Positions 27,901 to 35,956 of a DNA stretch of 64,000 nucleotides are shown piece after piece. Within the stretch, counting starts at the first letter, position 1; each line of letters starts with the position of its first letter. The notes under the pieces are model-generated. The model was not told the origin of the DNA, made no database searches, and worked only from the letters and a program-made list of their open reading frames with translations. This stretch comes from Bacteroidota bacterium. Its GTDB lineage: Bacteria > Bacteroidota > Bacteroidia > Bacteroidales > Prolixibacteraceae. The DNA lies in contig JAJUGZ010000001.1 in NCBI GenBank assembly GCA_029265715.1, positions 62,001 through 126,000 on the forward strand, given 5' to 3'. The position numbers were made by a program, and so were the translations under genes.

Positions 27901-28036
27901 CAAGAGGTTTTCCCAATACATCACTGACGACTCCCTTTACAAAAGGAAGCTTATCATTTGCGCCTTGAGATACTCCAATGAATATAAAAATCAGCAAGGC
28001 CTGTATGAATGTTTTTATAATTATTTTATGTCTCAT
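24920..28036 (-). CDS. SusC/RagA-family TonB-dependent outer-membrane transporter without STN domain (SusC2)
   Basis: A 1038-residue TonB-linked outer-membrane importer. I start it at ATG 28036, which gives a signal peptide (TFIQALLIFIFIGVSQG) and avoids overlap with susD1. Residues ~30-105 are the CarboxypepD_reg-like module (KGVVSDVLGKPLAGVVV, YALVIDD). The plug follows with GRLPGLFTRE, YVRGVCANRA and LKDASTEALYGIQGANGVIVVTTKRG, then a beta-barrel ending in an aromatic residue (VYNAGISVTF). Unlike SusC1 it has no N-terminal STN domain, so it should import without signalling to the anti-sigma factor. It lies 41 bp after susD1. Confidence 0.95.
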   Translation of the reverse strand: MRHKIIIKTFIQALLIFIFIGVSQGANDKLPFVKGVVSDVLGKPLAGVVVSTQNGNSRTLTQPDGTYALVIDDASKSLVFSCIGYSDKVVKIGNAMQVDVILNLIEDSEDEIIQLGYSSQRKSEMSGAVSTVTGEELEKSPVANLPMTFAGRLPGLFTRETSSELGRANTDLYVRGVCANRAKGPLVIIDGIVCAHNSNQSLEYISPSEIESVTVLKDASTEALYGIQGANGVIVVTTKRGSLGKLNVKVRVDESLQQMTTQPAFISSAEYAQLRNQAAFNDGKGPNYFFTDQQVEKYRSGEQPDLYPNTNWYDTFLRNFAQMQRVGVDLSGGSNWVRYFTNVNVMHQKSQFKTDQPDYDTSPNFDWANFRSNVDAKINDYLSAYLQLSGNIKRERVPGGGTFSQTLYSSLFNMPSTVYGPVTPTVIDPETGAVSGNQVVTTSLVGDPTYGMLNRSGYTRHTVTNIYSQFGLNLDMSFLASGLKASGVVAYQTNSVNSLTTTQDYERWMRTDDDETLSFVKKGSNNNTTLSYGKGSSYYYHITYKGMMDYQRTFGQHAVTAMAYMFYQNLSKEDNGSPWCLPYNRMSSGAEATYAYNKKYMLKFDVGYSGSEKYARGHRYTWTPAVSGAWVISKERFMKNVEWVDNLKVRASYGKTANDQDNQNRFAYLDNVTFSGGGPIGALQYKITENQVGNPNYVSENTVKQNYGLDLGLLNQFSLSVDIFNERLDNMIVNPSSYIPTYQGIPLGNYPITNAGIYENKGYEVTADYKKELTKDFSIRMGGYITYAKNKEIKSLEALKSEDYAYRKRSEGYSYGQAWGYLVDYRNGNGFYNFQGEVDASELTYSFGIPRVGDLKYQDLNGDHVIDEKDQAPIGTGDMPRYYYGFSGGFRYKSFDLSFLFQGVGKWSSVYGGIGVYETSYDGVYGSLHRNAWTEERWNNGEKITAPALSLTKSVSHEASDYYEYNRAYLRLKNVELSYTLSDRISKALSASEIRLILSGQNLLTWDKMKSNDFGPEANSYDAIPVYRVYNAGISVTF

Positions 28037-28077
28037 ATTAATAATCTTTATTAGTCCAAAAACCAGCTTTCTGCTTG

Positions 28078-29964
28078 TTACCAACCCGGATTTTGCCAAT
28101 CCTCTCCGGTCAACGATTTCATCCGGTTGGCTTCGTTAAGTGAAATTGGACACTTCAAATACTTATTGGTATAACACTTTCGTTCGACTGAGCGTACCGG
28201 ACGACGGGTGTAAGTATAGGTCCCTTGATCGTTGCGATGAATCTCCATCGCAGTTATCCATTTATCCGTTTTAGACAAGTCACCATCCGGATTTGTCCAG
28301 CGTCGAACATCGAAATACCGAAACTCTTCCATCGCAAGTTCAACCCGACGTTCATGGCGTACACGAAGAATCATTTCTTCTTTTGACAAACCTGTCGGGA
28401 GCTCAGGCATGCCAACCCGGGCCCTGATCAGATCGACTGCTTCTTTGGCTTCATTTAAATGACCTGCTTCGGCTGCAGCTTCAGCTAAATTTAGATACAC
28501 TTCGCCCAAGCGGAATAATTTAAAATATGCCCCGCCTACAACATAATCGCCACCAGCAAATGGATGCAAGAATTTACGTTCGTAATAACCAGTCCGGGTT
28601 AAATACCTGGTTATTTTATCAATCCCTGTCTTTGGCTCTCCAGCCCAAGTTGCTATAATCCGGGTTCTATTTCCTTTCGCTGCCGGATAATTTTCTTTAC
28701 ATTCGGGTAGTTCGTCAAAATTCCAGAACGCTTTTCTCTTTGAACCATTATAATAAATAGATGCATAAAAGCGGGGATCGCGATTTTCATAGGGGTTGTT
28801 AGGATCGTACATTGTATTGACTGCATTGTAATTTGGTTCCGTATGTTTTTCATCCAAATACGGATTTGCCAGATCTAATACAGGCTTCCCATCAATTGTT
28901 TCGTATGAATCAACCAATTCCTGAGATGGACATGTCCCTGATTTATACCCATCCTGCGAACCAATCCCATCAATATTCCAGACATTTCCTTGCCCATCTC
29001 TACTTTGGTACAAGGTTTCCTTGTCAACCGGATTGGACGAATAGGCCATGGAATTTGTGAAGTATTCATTGTAGAGAGCAGCATATTTATTGGGGAAATA
29101 TGCTTCAGGAGATTCATAAACTTGCGGAAAATTTATCTTTGAATACAAAGCGTATCCTTGATTTTTAAGATTTTGAAGAACTGTTTTATTCATTTGATAC
29201 GCTTCTTCCCAATAATTTGCACCATTGTTATAAAGCGGACTGGCAGCATAAAGGATCATTCTGGATTTGATCGCTTCGGCCATCGCCTTGTTAACTCGTC
29301 CGGCTTCGCCTCCGGTTGTTATCCTCCAGGGTAACTCATTAACAGCCAAGGCGGCATTACAGTCTTCAATGATAAATTTTACAACTTCATAATAACTTGC
29401 TCTTTTCACCTGCGAGAAATCTCCGGCATAATCAAATGGTTCCCGCTCAATGGGTAATCCCATTCCAAACCAACGGAGTAATTCTGAATAATAATAAGCC
29501 CGAAGCAAATGAGCCTCCGCTTTCCACCGATTGCGGTCGCTTTCGTTTTTTACAGTTGCACCATCTATTCGACTTAAAAAAACAGAGCACATCCGAATCG
29601 AGTTCCAGTAGCGATCCCAATAATCACCGTTACCAGCTTCATCGCTAATATCAATGATCGGGTGACTGCTGGCTGATGCATCGCCATTATACATACGTCC
29701 CGACATAATCCATGATTCGGCTTCGGCGTCTGTATCCCATGCTTCATCACTCCATTCTACCGGTCCTCTGCTCCAAAAGAAATAACGATTTCCTTTAGCA
29801 GGCATGTTCTCATAGCAGCTATTTAAGTAAGCCGAAACTTTATCGTTATCAGCAAATATGTCGTCTTCAGATATTCTCCCGTCCGGAGCAACATCCAACG
29901 CTTCGGAACAGGCAAATAAAAGCAGAGTTATTCCTGCAAAAAATGGTATTATATATTTTTTCAT
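28078..29964 (-). CDS. SusD/RagB-family glycan-binding lipoprotein (SusD1)
   Basis: A 628-residue SusD-family lipoprotein with signal MKKYIIPFFAGITLLLFAC (Cys19) followed by SEALDVAPDGRISEDDIF. It shows the usual helical TPR-type scaffold (LLRAYYYSELLRWFGMGLPI, ESWIMSGRMYN), the RDPRFYASIYYNGSKRKAF block, TRTGYYERKF, RLGEVYLNLAEAA, and the terminal EDWQNPGW. There is no inserted domain at the position where SusD2 has one. It forms the lid of the SusC1 transporter and lies 17 bp downstream of it. Its C-terminal motif matches that of SusD2, suggesting the two SusCD pairs are related. Confidence 0.95.
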   Translation of the reverse strand: MKKYIIPFFAGITLLLFACSEALDVAPDGRISEDDIFADNDKVSAYLNSCYENMPAKGNRYFFWSRGPVEWSDEAWDTDAEAESWIMSGRMYNGDASASSHPIIDISDEAGNGDYWDRYWNSIRMCSVFLSRIDGATVKNESDRNRWKAEAHLLRAYYYSELLRWFGMGLPIEREPFDYAGDFSQVKRASYYEVVKFIIEDCNAALAVNELPWRITTGGEAGRVNKAMAEAIKSRMILYAASPLYNNGANYWEEAYQMNKTVLQNLKNQGYALYSKINFPQVYESPEAYFPNKYAALYNEYFTNSMAYSSNPVDKETLYQSRDGQGNVWNIDGIGSQDGYKSGTCPSQELVDSYETIDGKPVLDLANPYLDEKHTEPNYNAVNTMYDPNNPYENRDPRFYASIYYNGSKRKAFWNFDELPECKENYPAAKGNRTRIIATWAGEPKTGIDKITRYLTRTGYYERKFLHPFAGGDYVVGGAYFKLFRLGEVYLNLAEAAAEAGHLNEAKEAVDLIRARVGMPELPTGLSKEEMILRVRHERRVELAMEEFRYFDVRRWTNPDGDLSKTDKWITAMEIHRNDQGTYTYTRRPVRSVERKCYTNKYLKCPISLNEANRMKSLTGEDWQNPGW

Positions 29965-29981
29965 TGCGTCTGAATTAAAGG

Positions 29982-32900
29982 TTAGAAAGTAATATTTGCC
30001 CCTAAATTGACCATTCTTGTTACAGGGTAGCCAATCGGATCTCCGTTCTCCGGATCAAGTCCTCCTATTCGTTGATGATCCCACACATAGAGGTTCTGCC
30101 CACTAACATATATCCTCAGTTTGCTGACATTCATTCGTTTCAAGCATGACGCACCTTGAATGGTATACCCCAGCTCAACATTTTTTAACCGGGTAAACGA
30201 ACGATTCATGATAAAAAAATCGTTGGCAACATGATTGGTGTTGCTATGAGTGCTTAATGCCGGATAGGTAATTTTATCTCCGTTTAAATATCTCTCCAGG
30301 GTCCAGGCTGTTTTGTGATAATCGTAATATGTACCCTCTTTAATATATTCATATACCCCCTGATCTGACCTCGTGCTTGAGAACTGACCAACTCCCTGGA
30401 AGAAAATGGAAAAGTCGATCAACTTGTAATTCAGGGAAAGTGTTACCCCGTAATTAATTCGGGGAATTGTCGGATTGCCAATAGGCACCTGGTCCTTATC
30501 ATTAATAACCCCGTCGTTATTCATGTCTATGTATTTAAAATCTCCCACCCTTGGGGTCCCAAAATCATAAGTCAACCCACTTGCCTGTATTTCTTCTTCT
30601 GACACCCAATATCCTCCATGGTCGTTCCAGTCAATTCTATACCCCCACGGTTGACCTAAGGAATACCCTTCGGTTCGGGTACGACATACATAGCTCTCAT
30701 CACGTTTTACTTCATCATCATTTTTCACGGTATTGTGGTTATAGCTGTAATTTCCCTTAACCATCACGGAAAGATCTTTGTTAATCGACTTGTTGTAGGT
30801 AAGTTCAATCTCGTAACCACGATTGTAGACCACTCCCATGTTTTGCAATGGAATGCGGCTCAAATAAACTCCCTGGAAAGTTGGCACAGTATGGCGGGTA
30901 ATCAGAATATCACTACGATGTTCAACAAAATAATCAAATGACCCATAGAAATCGTTGAATAATTGGAAATCTACCCCAATGTTTCTCTTCCAGGCGCTTT
31001 CCCAAGTCAGATTTTGATTTCCCCGGATACCTTCATAAACCTTTTTGCCATTCCCTAAACTCGATAGTGGACCATTTACGATCTGTGTATCATCGAGATA
31101 TAAAAACCGGGAATCACCCATCTTATCATTTCCGACTTTCCCATAAGATGCTCTAATTTTCAAATAATTAACGCTCTTGTTATCTTTCAGGAATTGTTCA
31201 TTACTCAAGACCCAACCTCCGGAAAAAGCGGGGAAAAATCCAAAGCGTTTTTTTGGCGAAAATTGTTCTGAACCATTATAACCCATATCAAATTCGCCAA
31301 AATACCGATCGTTATATGCATATGTTGCCCTGCCACACAAACCGATCACATTATGAGGTATTTCTCCGCCGTGATCCCAAAAATCCCTCTGAGCCAGAAG
31401 CATTCCACCAATATCGTGCTTCCCGAACTTTCGATTGTAATTAACAGATCCCTGCAAATTGATATTGTAATATGTCAATGCCGACTTGCTCACAGAAAGC
31501 AAACTCTCGCTATCTCGTTTCAACGAATAGCTCAATTCATCCGTTTCATAATTAATATTAGCCAGATAGAGCCTCTCTGATTTACCTCCCTCCAAAGTCG
31601 TACCGGCATAGGCATCATACGAAACCAACCCCTTCATATTTAACCCTTTGGTAATTAGCTTGCCTAAATCCCAGGTTAGTCCCAGCGAAGAGTTCAAATT
31701 CGAACGAACATCTCTTCGATAGCCACGGCGGTTCATAACCTCAAAAGCCGAACGGTCAAGATATCCGGGATCAACAACCTGCCCGGGAGCATAGCCAAAA
31801 CCAGCAATTGTTGTAGGCCCTGGAGTAATCGGCAAAATAGTTTTTGCCTGGTAAAAGAGATCCCGCATCATCCAACCATAATCAGACCCATACATTCCAC
31901 CCACATAAGGCATATTTACCTTTTCAATGTAACTGCCTAAATTGAGCAACATAGAAAGAGATTCTGAAATTTTATAATCCAGATTCGCACGGAACGTCCA
32001 TCTGTCCATCTTTGATGCAGGATCATATCCTAATAAGGATTTGGGTTCTGTATTTAGGTTACCTCCCTGATGCAAAAATCCCGCATTCATGAAATATTCA
32101 ACCTTATCAGTTCCTCCGGTTAAGTTGGCGCTCAATCGGGTCTGTGGTGAATACCTGGAGATAAACTCGCGGTAATAATCGTGATCCGGATAAATGTATT
32201 TACGAACTATTGCTTTTTGTTCATAATCCGGATCAGCCGGATCAAGCCCAATCAGCGGGTTTTTATATTTGGCAATAATCTCATCGCTATAAGGAACATC
32301 CTCTCCATCGTTTCGCATTGCTTCATTTCGTAACTCCAGATACTCCCAAGAGTGAAGGCGTTCGGGCTCTTTGGTAAATGAAGAATAACTTTGATCGGCG
32401 TTTATCGACAATTGCGATTTCCCTTTTTCTCCCCGTTTGGTCGTAATTAAGATTACACCATTTGCCCCCCGCACACCAAATACGGCAGTAGCTGAGGCAT
32501 CTTTCAAAATAGATACTGATGAAACCTCATGAGCATCAAGGGTTCGAATATTATCACGGGGAACACCATCGATGAGGATTAACGGACTCGTACCATTCAA
32601 GGTAGCTGCACCCCTTAAAAAAATCGTTGCATCGTCCATCCCCGGCTGGCCACCTCCAGCTTGAATAGAGGTTAACCCGGGTAACTTCCCGGCCAAAGCA
32701 TTATCAATAGTAGCTGCCGAACTTTGCGTTAGTTCCTTGGTTTGGACAGAAGCTACCGAACCTATAACCGAAATTTTCTTTTGAACTCCGTAACCAACTA
32801 CCACCACTTCTTCAACCCCCTGAACATCATCTTCCAATACCACATTCACTTCTGTTTGACTGGTGATGACAACTTCTTTGGTTTTCATCCCAACGAATGA

Positions 32901-33479
32901 AAATACCAACGTAGCTTTATCCGGAACCTTTGATAAGGTATACCGGCCATCCGGATCGGTTATCGTACCAATTGTTGTTTCCTTTACCATAACTGTTACT
33001 CCGGGAAGTGGGACTCCATTCACATCGGTCACTCTACCCTGAAGTGTTTTCAGCTCGACGGGTAAGGCCCATTGTTCAAGCAATGCTTTTGTTTCAGGAG
33101 AAACTTTCCGTTCGGGAACAATTACAATCTGCCGATCGAAGATGCGATAATGCAGATTCGTCCCGCTGAGTGCTTCGGTTAAAACTTCTTCGACCGAGGC
33201 CTTGTCAAAAACTGCACGTACTTTCCGATTCAGATCAACCTGACCGTCTTTGTAAAAAATAATGAACTCACTCTGCTCCTGAATCTTATCAAAGACCTGT
33301 TTGAGTGTACCATCTTCTATTCGAAGAGAAATCCGCGTACTTTGCGAATAGGTAGAATCGGCATATACACTGCCGATGCACAAGAGAAGAAGAAATAATG
33401 TTATTTTCATAACCCTAAAAACCAGTGCACAATAATCCCGTATATGGAAAAAATGAGCACAGATGCTACTTTTTTTCAT
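29982..33479 (-). CDS. SusC/RagA-family TonB-dependent transducer with STN domain (SusC1)
   Basis: A 1165-residue outer-membrane importer and signal transducer. After an extended N-terminus and signal (MKITLFLLLLCIGSVYADS) comes an STN (secretin/TonB short) domain at about residues 48-118: LRIEDGTLKQVFDKIQEQSE, VEEVLTEALSG, YRIFDRQIVIV. In this family STN contacts the FecR anti-sigma factor in the periplasm. The CarboxypepD_reg-like module is at ~148-225 (LQGRVTDVNGVPLPGVTVMV). The plug carries GKLPGLTSIQAGGGQPGMDD and FGVRGANGVILITTKRGEKG, and the barrel ends NLGANITF. The fecR and sigma genes directly upstream complete the signalling triad. Confidence 0.96.
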   Translation of the reverse strand: MKKSSICAHFFHIRDYCALVFRVMKITLFLLLLCIGSVYADSTYSQSTRISLRIEDGTLKQVFDKIQEQSEFIIFYKDGQVDLNRKVRAVFDKASVEEVLTEALSGTNLHYRIFDRQIVIVPERKVSPETKALLEQWALPVELKTLQGRVTDVNGVPLPGVTVMVKETTIGTITDPDGRYTLSKVPDKATLVFSFVGMKTKEVVITSQTEVNVVLEDDVQGVEEVVVVGYGVQKKISVIGSVASVQTKELTQSSAATIDNALAGKLPGLTSIQAGGGQPGMDDATIFLRGAATLNGTSPLILIDGVPRDNIRTLDAHEVSSVSILKDASATAVFGVRGANGVILITTKRGEKGKSQLSINADQSYSSFTKEPERLHSWEYLELRNEAMRNDGEDVPYSDEIIAKYKNPLIGLDPADPDYEQKAIVRKYIYPDHDYYREFISRYSPQTRLSANLTGGTDKVEYFMNAGFLHQGGNLNTEPKSLLGYDPASKMDRWTFRANLDYKISESLSMLLNLGSYIEKVNMPYVGGMYGSDYGWMMRDLFYQAKTILPITPGPTTIAGFGYAPGQVVDPGYLDRSAFEVMNRRGYRRDVRSNLNSSLGLTWDLGKLITKGLNMKGLVSYDAYAGTTLEGGKSERLYLANINYETDELSYSLKRDSESLLSVSKSALTYYNINLQGSVNYNRKFGKHDIGGMLLAQRDFWDHGGEIPHNVIGLCGRATYAYNDRYFGEFDMGYNGSEQFSPKKRFGFFPAFSGGWVLSNEQFLKDNKSVNYLKIRASYGKVGNDKMGDSRFLYLDDTQIVNGPLSSLGNGKKVYEGIRGNQNLTWESAWKRNIGVDFQLFNDFYGSFDYFVEHRSDILITRHTVPTFQGVYLSRIPLQNMGVVYNRGYEIELTYNKSINKDLSVMVKGNYSYNHNTVKNDDEVKRDESYVCRTRTEGYSLGQPWGYRIDWNDHGGYWVSEEEIQASGLTYDFGTPRVGDFKYIDMNNDGVINDKDQVPIGNPTIPRINYGVTLSLNYKLIDFSIFFQGVGQFSSTRSDQGVYEYIKEGTYYDYHKTAWTLERYLNGDKITYPALSTHSNTNHVANDFFIMNRSFTRLKNVELGYTIQGASCLKRMNVSKLRIYVSGQNLYVWDHQRIGGLDPENGDPIGYPVTRMVNLGANITF

Positions 33480-33539
33480 AAATTCGTTAAGTCTTTTAGT
33501 TAGTTAATGTCGCTTTTAAGTGATGTTAATTTAAACTCC

Positions 33540-33570
33540 AGCTTGTGGATGGTGCCAACATCTGCAAGCT
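33540..33570 (-). other. Hairpin between fecR and susC1
   Basis: AGCTTGTGGATG (33540-33551) and CATCTGCAAGCT (33559-33570) can pair with one internal two-base mismatch. It lies between the FecR stop and the susC1 start, so it could be a weak terminator, a processing site, or a stabiliser of the susC mRNA. No clear T-run follows it on the minus strand. Confidence 0.35.
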
Positions 33571-33593
33571 TTTGTTTTTACACTGATAATCTG

Positions 33594-34772
33594 TTACATA
33601 GGCTCTCCGGTTTTATTAATTAATATTTTATTGTTATCAAACACATATTCGAATGGCGTTGTTTGCGAAATCACATCAAGCACTTCGGCTGGGGATTGTT
33701 TCAGGTCCAAACGACCGGAGAACGTTTCTGCTCCAAGCCTGCCGTCTGCTATTTTAAAATCAACATTATAATATCGGCCAAGTTTCCGGAGAATATCTTC
33801 CAGCTTTTCCGATTCAAAAATCAAATATCCATTCTTCCAGGAGAGATAGTCTTCCGGATTTACCTTCTGCTCCGAGAACACTTTTTTATCTTGATCAAAC
33901 AATGCCTTGGTCCCGGGAGTTATAATCAGTTTTTCTTTAGAAAATAATGACGTGCCGGAATGTATCAGTTCAACTTTCCCTTCGGCCAAAACCGTACTTG
34001 AATATTTGTCGTCGGCATAAGCACTCACATTAAAAATGGTACCGAGTACTTTTACATCATAATTTTTTGTACTGACAATGAACGGCCATGAAGAATTGTG
34101 CGAAATTTCGAAAACAGCTTCTCCTTCGATAAACACCTCCCGTTTCTTTTGATCAAACACGGCAGGATAGACTAATTTAGACCCGGCATTGAGCCAAACT
34201 TTTGATCCATCAGCCAGCGAAAGTTCCGTTCTCTTACCGAATGGTACAATTACAGTATTATAAACAACTTGCTTTTGGTCGGTCTGCTGCGAGATTTCCT
34301 TGTTCTGATCGATAATGATATTCTCGCCTCCGTTTTCGTATTTAATTTGCGAGTTGTCATTTTCAATCCGAACCTCTTCACCATTCTGAAGAATCAGCCG
34401 AACATCTTTTGTCGGGTTTCCAACGTCAATCCGATTGGCATATATTGAAATATCGGAACTGGCACTCTGATGAAAATATACGTTGGCAACCCAAACAACC
34501 CCTAATGATATCGCGGCAACAGCTATGCCCCGCTTCAAATACCGTCTCCATATAAATTTCCGGATCGAGTTTCTTATCCGGATCTTCAATTCTTCTTTTT
34601 CAGAATGTGTTAAAGGTTCCTGTGATGAAATCAGAAATGAATATAGTTTCCGGGCTATCTGTATTTCGCTGTTATCAGATTCTTCTTGTTTTATTTTTTC
34701 TTCCAGTTGGTCTTTTGTTATGCCTTCTGACGCTAATAAATCTTCTGCTCTTGTTTTTGGATTTTCTCTCAT
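33594..34772 (-). CDS. FecR-family anti-sigma factor
   Basis: A 392-residue inner-membrane anti-sigma factor. The cytoplasmic N-terminal ~77 residues should bind the sigma factor. One membrane segment follows at about 80-100 (GIAVAAISLGVVWVANVYF). The periplasmic FecR domain shows VPFGKRTELSLADGSKVWLN, ASKLVYP-type sequence and VFIEGEAVFEISHNSSWPF. The C-terminal DUF4974-like module (LEDILRKLGRYYNVDFKIAD, then VLDVISQTTPFEYVF) is an STN-like fold typical of Bacteroidota FecR proteins. It lies between the ECF sigma gene (97 bp upstream) and susC1, as expected for a trans-envelope signalling set. Confidence 0.95.
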   Translation of the reverse strand: MRENPKTRAEDLLASEGITKDQLEEKIKQEESDNSEIQIARKLYSFLISSQEPLTHSEKEELKIRIRNSIRKFIWRRYLKRGIAVAAISLGVVWVANVYFHQSASSDISIYANRIDVGNPTKDVRLILQNGEEVRIENDNSQIKYENGGENIIIDQNKEISQQTDQKQVVYNTVIVPFGKRTELSLADGSKVWLNAGSKLVYPAVFDQKKREVFIEGEAVFEISHNSSWPFIVSTKNYDVKVLGTIFNVSAYADDKYSSTVLAEGKVELIHSGTSLFSKEKLIITPGTKALFDQDKKVFSEQKVNPEDYLSWKNGYLIFESEKLEDILRKLGRYYNVDFKIADGRLGAETFSGRLDLKQSPAEVLDVISQTTPFEYVFDNNKILINKTGEPM

Positions 34773-34869
34773 CTATGCTTGTTTTCTTTACAGGTAAAAA
34801 GAAACAAGATGAAGAAACATAGACAGAAATAATTGACTTTTTTTGAAAAAAATCACAACATGATAGATA

Positions 34870-35484
34870 TCAATGCGATAGATGAATGCTTTTTTTTGAA
34901 AGAAGGTGTAATAAATAGATTGTTTTTCCGGTAGCTTCAATACTTGCACGCAGATCTTTCAACGCTCTGTATATACTCGTTCGAACAGACTCAACAGATA
35001 TGCCCTGTATATCAGCGATCTCTGAATAAGTGAGATTATGCTCAAATTTTAAAGAAAGTCCTTCCCTTTGCCGTGCAGATAACGAATTAAGAGCATTGGC
35101 CAATATTTTGTAGTTTTCGTTTTGAATTTCCCCATCGATTATGGTCTCTTCAAATGCCAACACAGGCTTATCGTGCGACATATTTATATTTTCTTCCAGC
35201 ACCAACGAAATGAGCTTGCCTTTTTCCCGGTAAATCTTCCGCCGAAGAGACCTTAGCAAATAAAATCGGATATTGTCCGTGTTTGAAAGTTTTTCCCTGT
35301 ATTTGTATAAATCAAGAAATAGATCGTGAATACAGTCTTTTATAAAATCCTTGTCCTTTGAAAAGTGCAGCCCATAACCCAAAAGTACATCCACATATTG
35401 ATCATAGAGTAAATAAAAGCCATCTTCGTTGCCATTAATAAAACTTTTCCAAAGCAAATAATCACTCTTCAATTCTTTTGGCAT
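34870..35484 (-). CDS. ECF-type RNA polymerase sigma factor of the PUL
   Basis: A 204-residue ECF sigma factor. Region 2 shows LYDQYVDVLLGYGLHFSKDK, DCIHDLFLDLYKYREKL and YLLRSLRRKIYREKGK. Region 4 shows LSARQREGLSLKFEHNLTY, then SEIADIQGISVESVRTSIYR, a helix-turn-helix. It is followed by the FecR gene and the STN-bearing SusC, so it should activate the PUL when SusC1 binds its glycan (established scheme for SusC/FecR/ECF systems). It is the most upstream gene of the minus-strand PUL block and starts 9 nt after a likely transcription start. Confidence 0.95.
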   Translation of the reverse strand: MPKELKSDYLLWKSFINGNEDGFYLLYDQYVDVLLGYGLHFSKDKDFIKDCIHDLFLDLYKYREKLSNTDNIRFYLLRSLRRKIYREKGKLISLVLEENINMSHDKPVLAFEETIIDGEIQNENYKILANALNSLSARQREGLSLKFEHNLTYSEIADIQGISVESVRTSIYRALKDLRASIEATGKTIYLLHLLSKKSIHLSH

Positions 35485-35497
35485 AAACAGGCAAATT

Positions 35498-35505
35498 CAA
35501 AGGTA
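35498..35505 (-). promoter_or_regulatory. Possible -7 promoter element of the PUL sigma gene
   Basis: On the minus strand TACCTTTG matches the Bacteroidota -7 consensus TAnnTTTG and lies 13 bp before the sigma-factor ATG. A TTTG at 35530-35533 is 24 bp upstream, longer than the usual spacing, so the -33 element is doubtful. Confidence 0.4.
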
Positions 35506-35747
35506 ATGAGGTAATATACTAATGCGACTCAAAGTTAGAATTAAAATCGAAACAGGATAGCTTCCAGGGTTAAACAAAAAGATCCAGAAACTGCTTTGAA
35601 AAATTTCCCCATACTTGTATAAAAGAACAGAGCCTTATAACTACACTGTAATCATCAGGCTTTGTACCCCGCTACGAATTAACTACGAATAAGCTCAGTA
35701 CGTTTCGACTACCAATATTTTGGCTATAAATTGGGCACTAAAAGATG
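35506..35747. other. Non-coding gap between the PUL sigma gene and the tRNA terminator
   Basis: About 240 bp with no gene. It contains a 10-bp copy of the tRNA 3' end (TTGTACCCCG at 35662-35671) followed by a direct repeat CTACGAAT-TAA-CTACGAAT (35672-35690), possibly the scar of an integrated element. Otherwise I see nothing. Confidence 0.4.
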
Positions 35748-35782
35748 CTAAAAACGCCGTCATTCGGGCGATTGACGGCGTT
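35748..35782 (-). terminator. Intrinsic terminator of the tRNA-Arg transcript
   Basis: AACGCCGTCA (35753-35762) pairs perfectly with TGACGGCGTT (35773-35782), and on the minus strand the stem is followed by TTTTT. It lies 26 bp past the tRNA 3' end. Confidence 0.85.
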
Positions 35783-35807
35783 CCATTGAAACGTGAATAA
35801 TACGTTG

Positions 35808-35881
<74 letters not shown>

Positions 35882-35956
35882 ATCCTTAAAGGCGGTGCAA
35901 AGATAGAAAATTATCCCATCGAGCAACCTCTTTTGTTATTTTTTACATCATATTCG

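Noticed and set aside
28037-28099. Longer N-terminus for SusC2 starting at 28099
   Set aside because: It would overlap the end of susD1 and precede the signal peptide with an odd leader.
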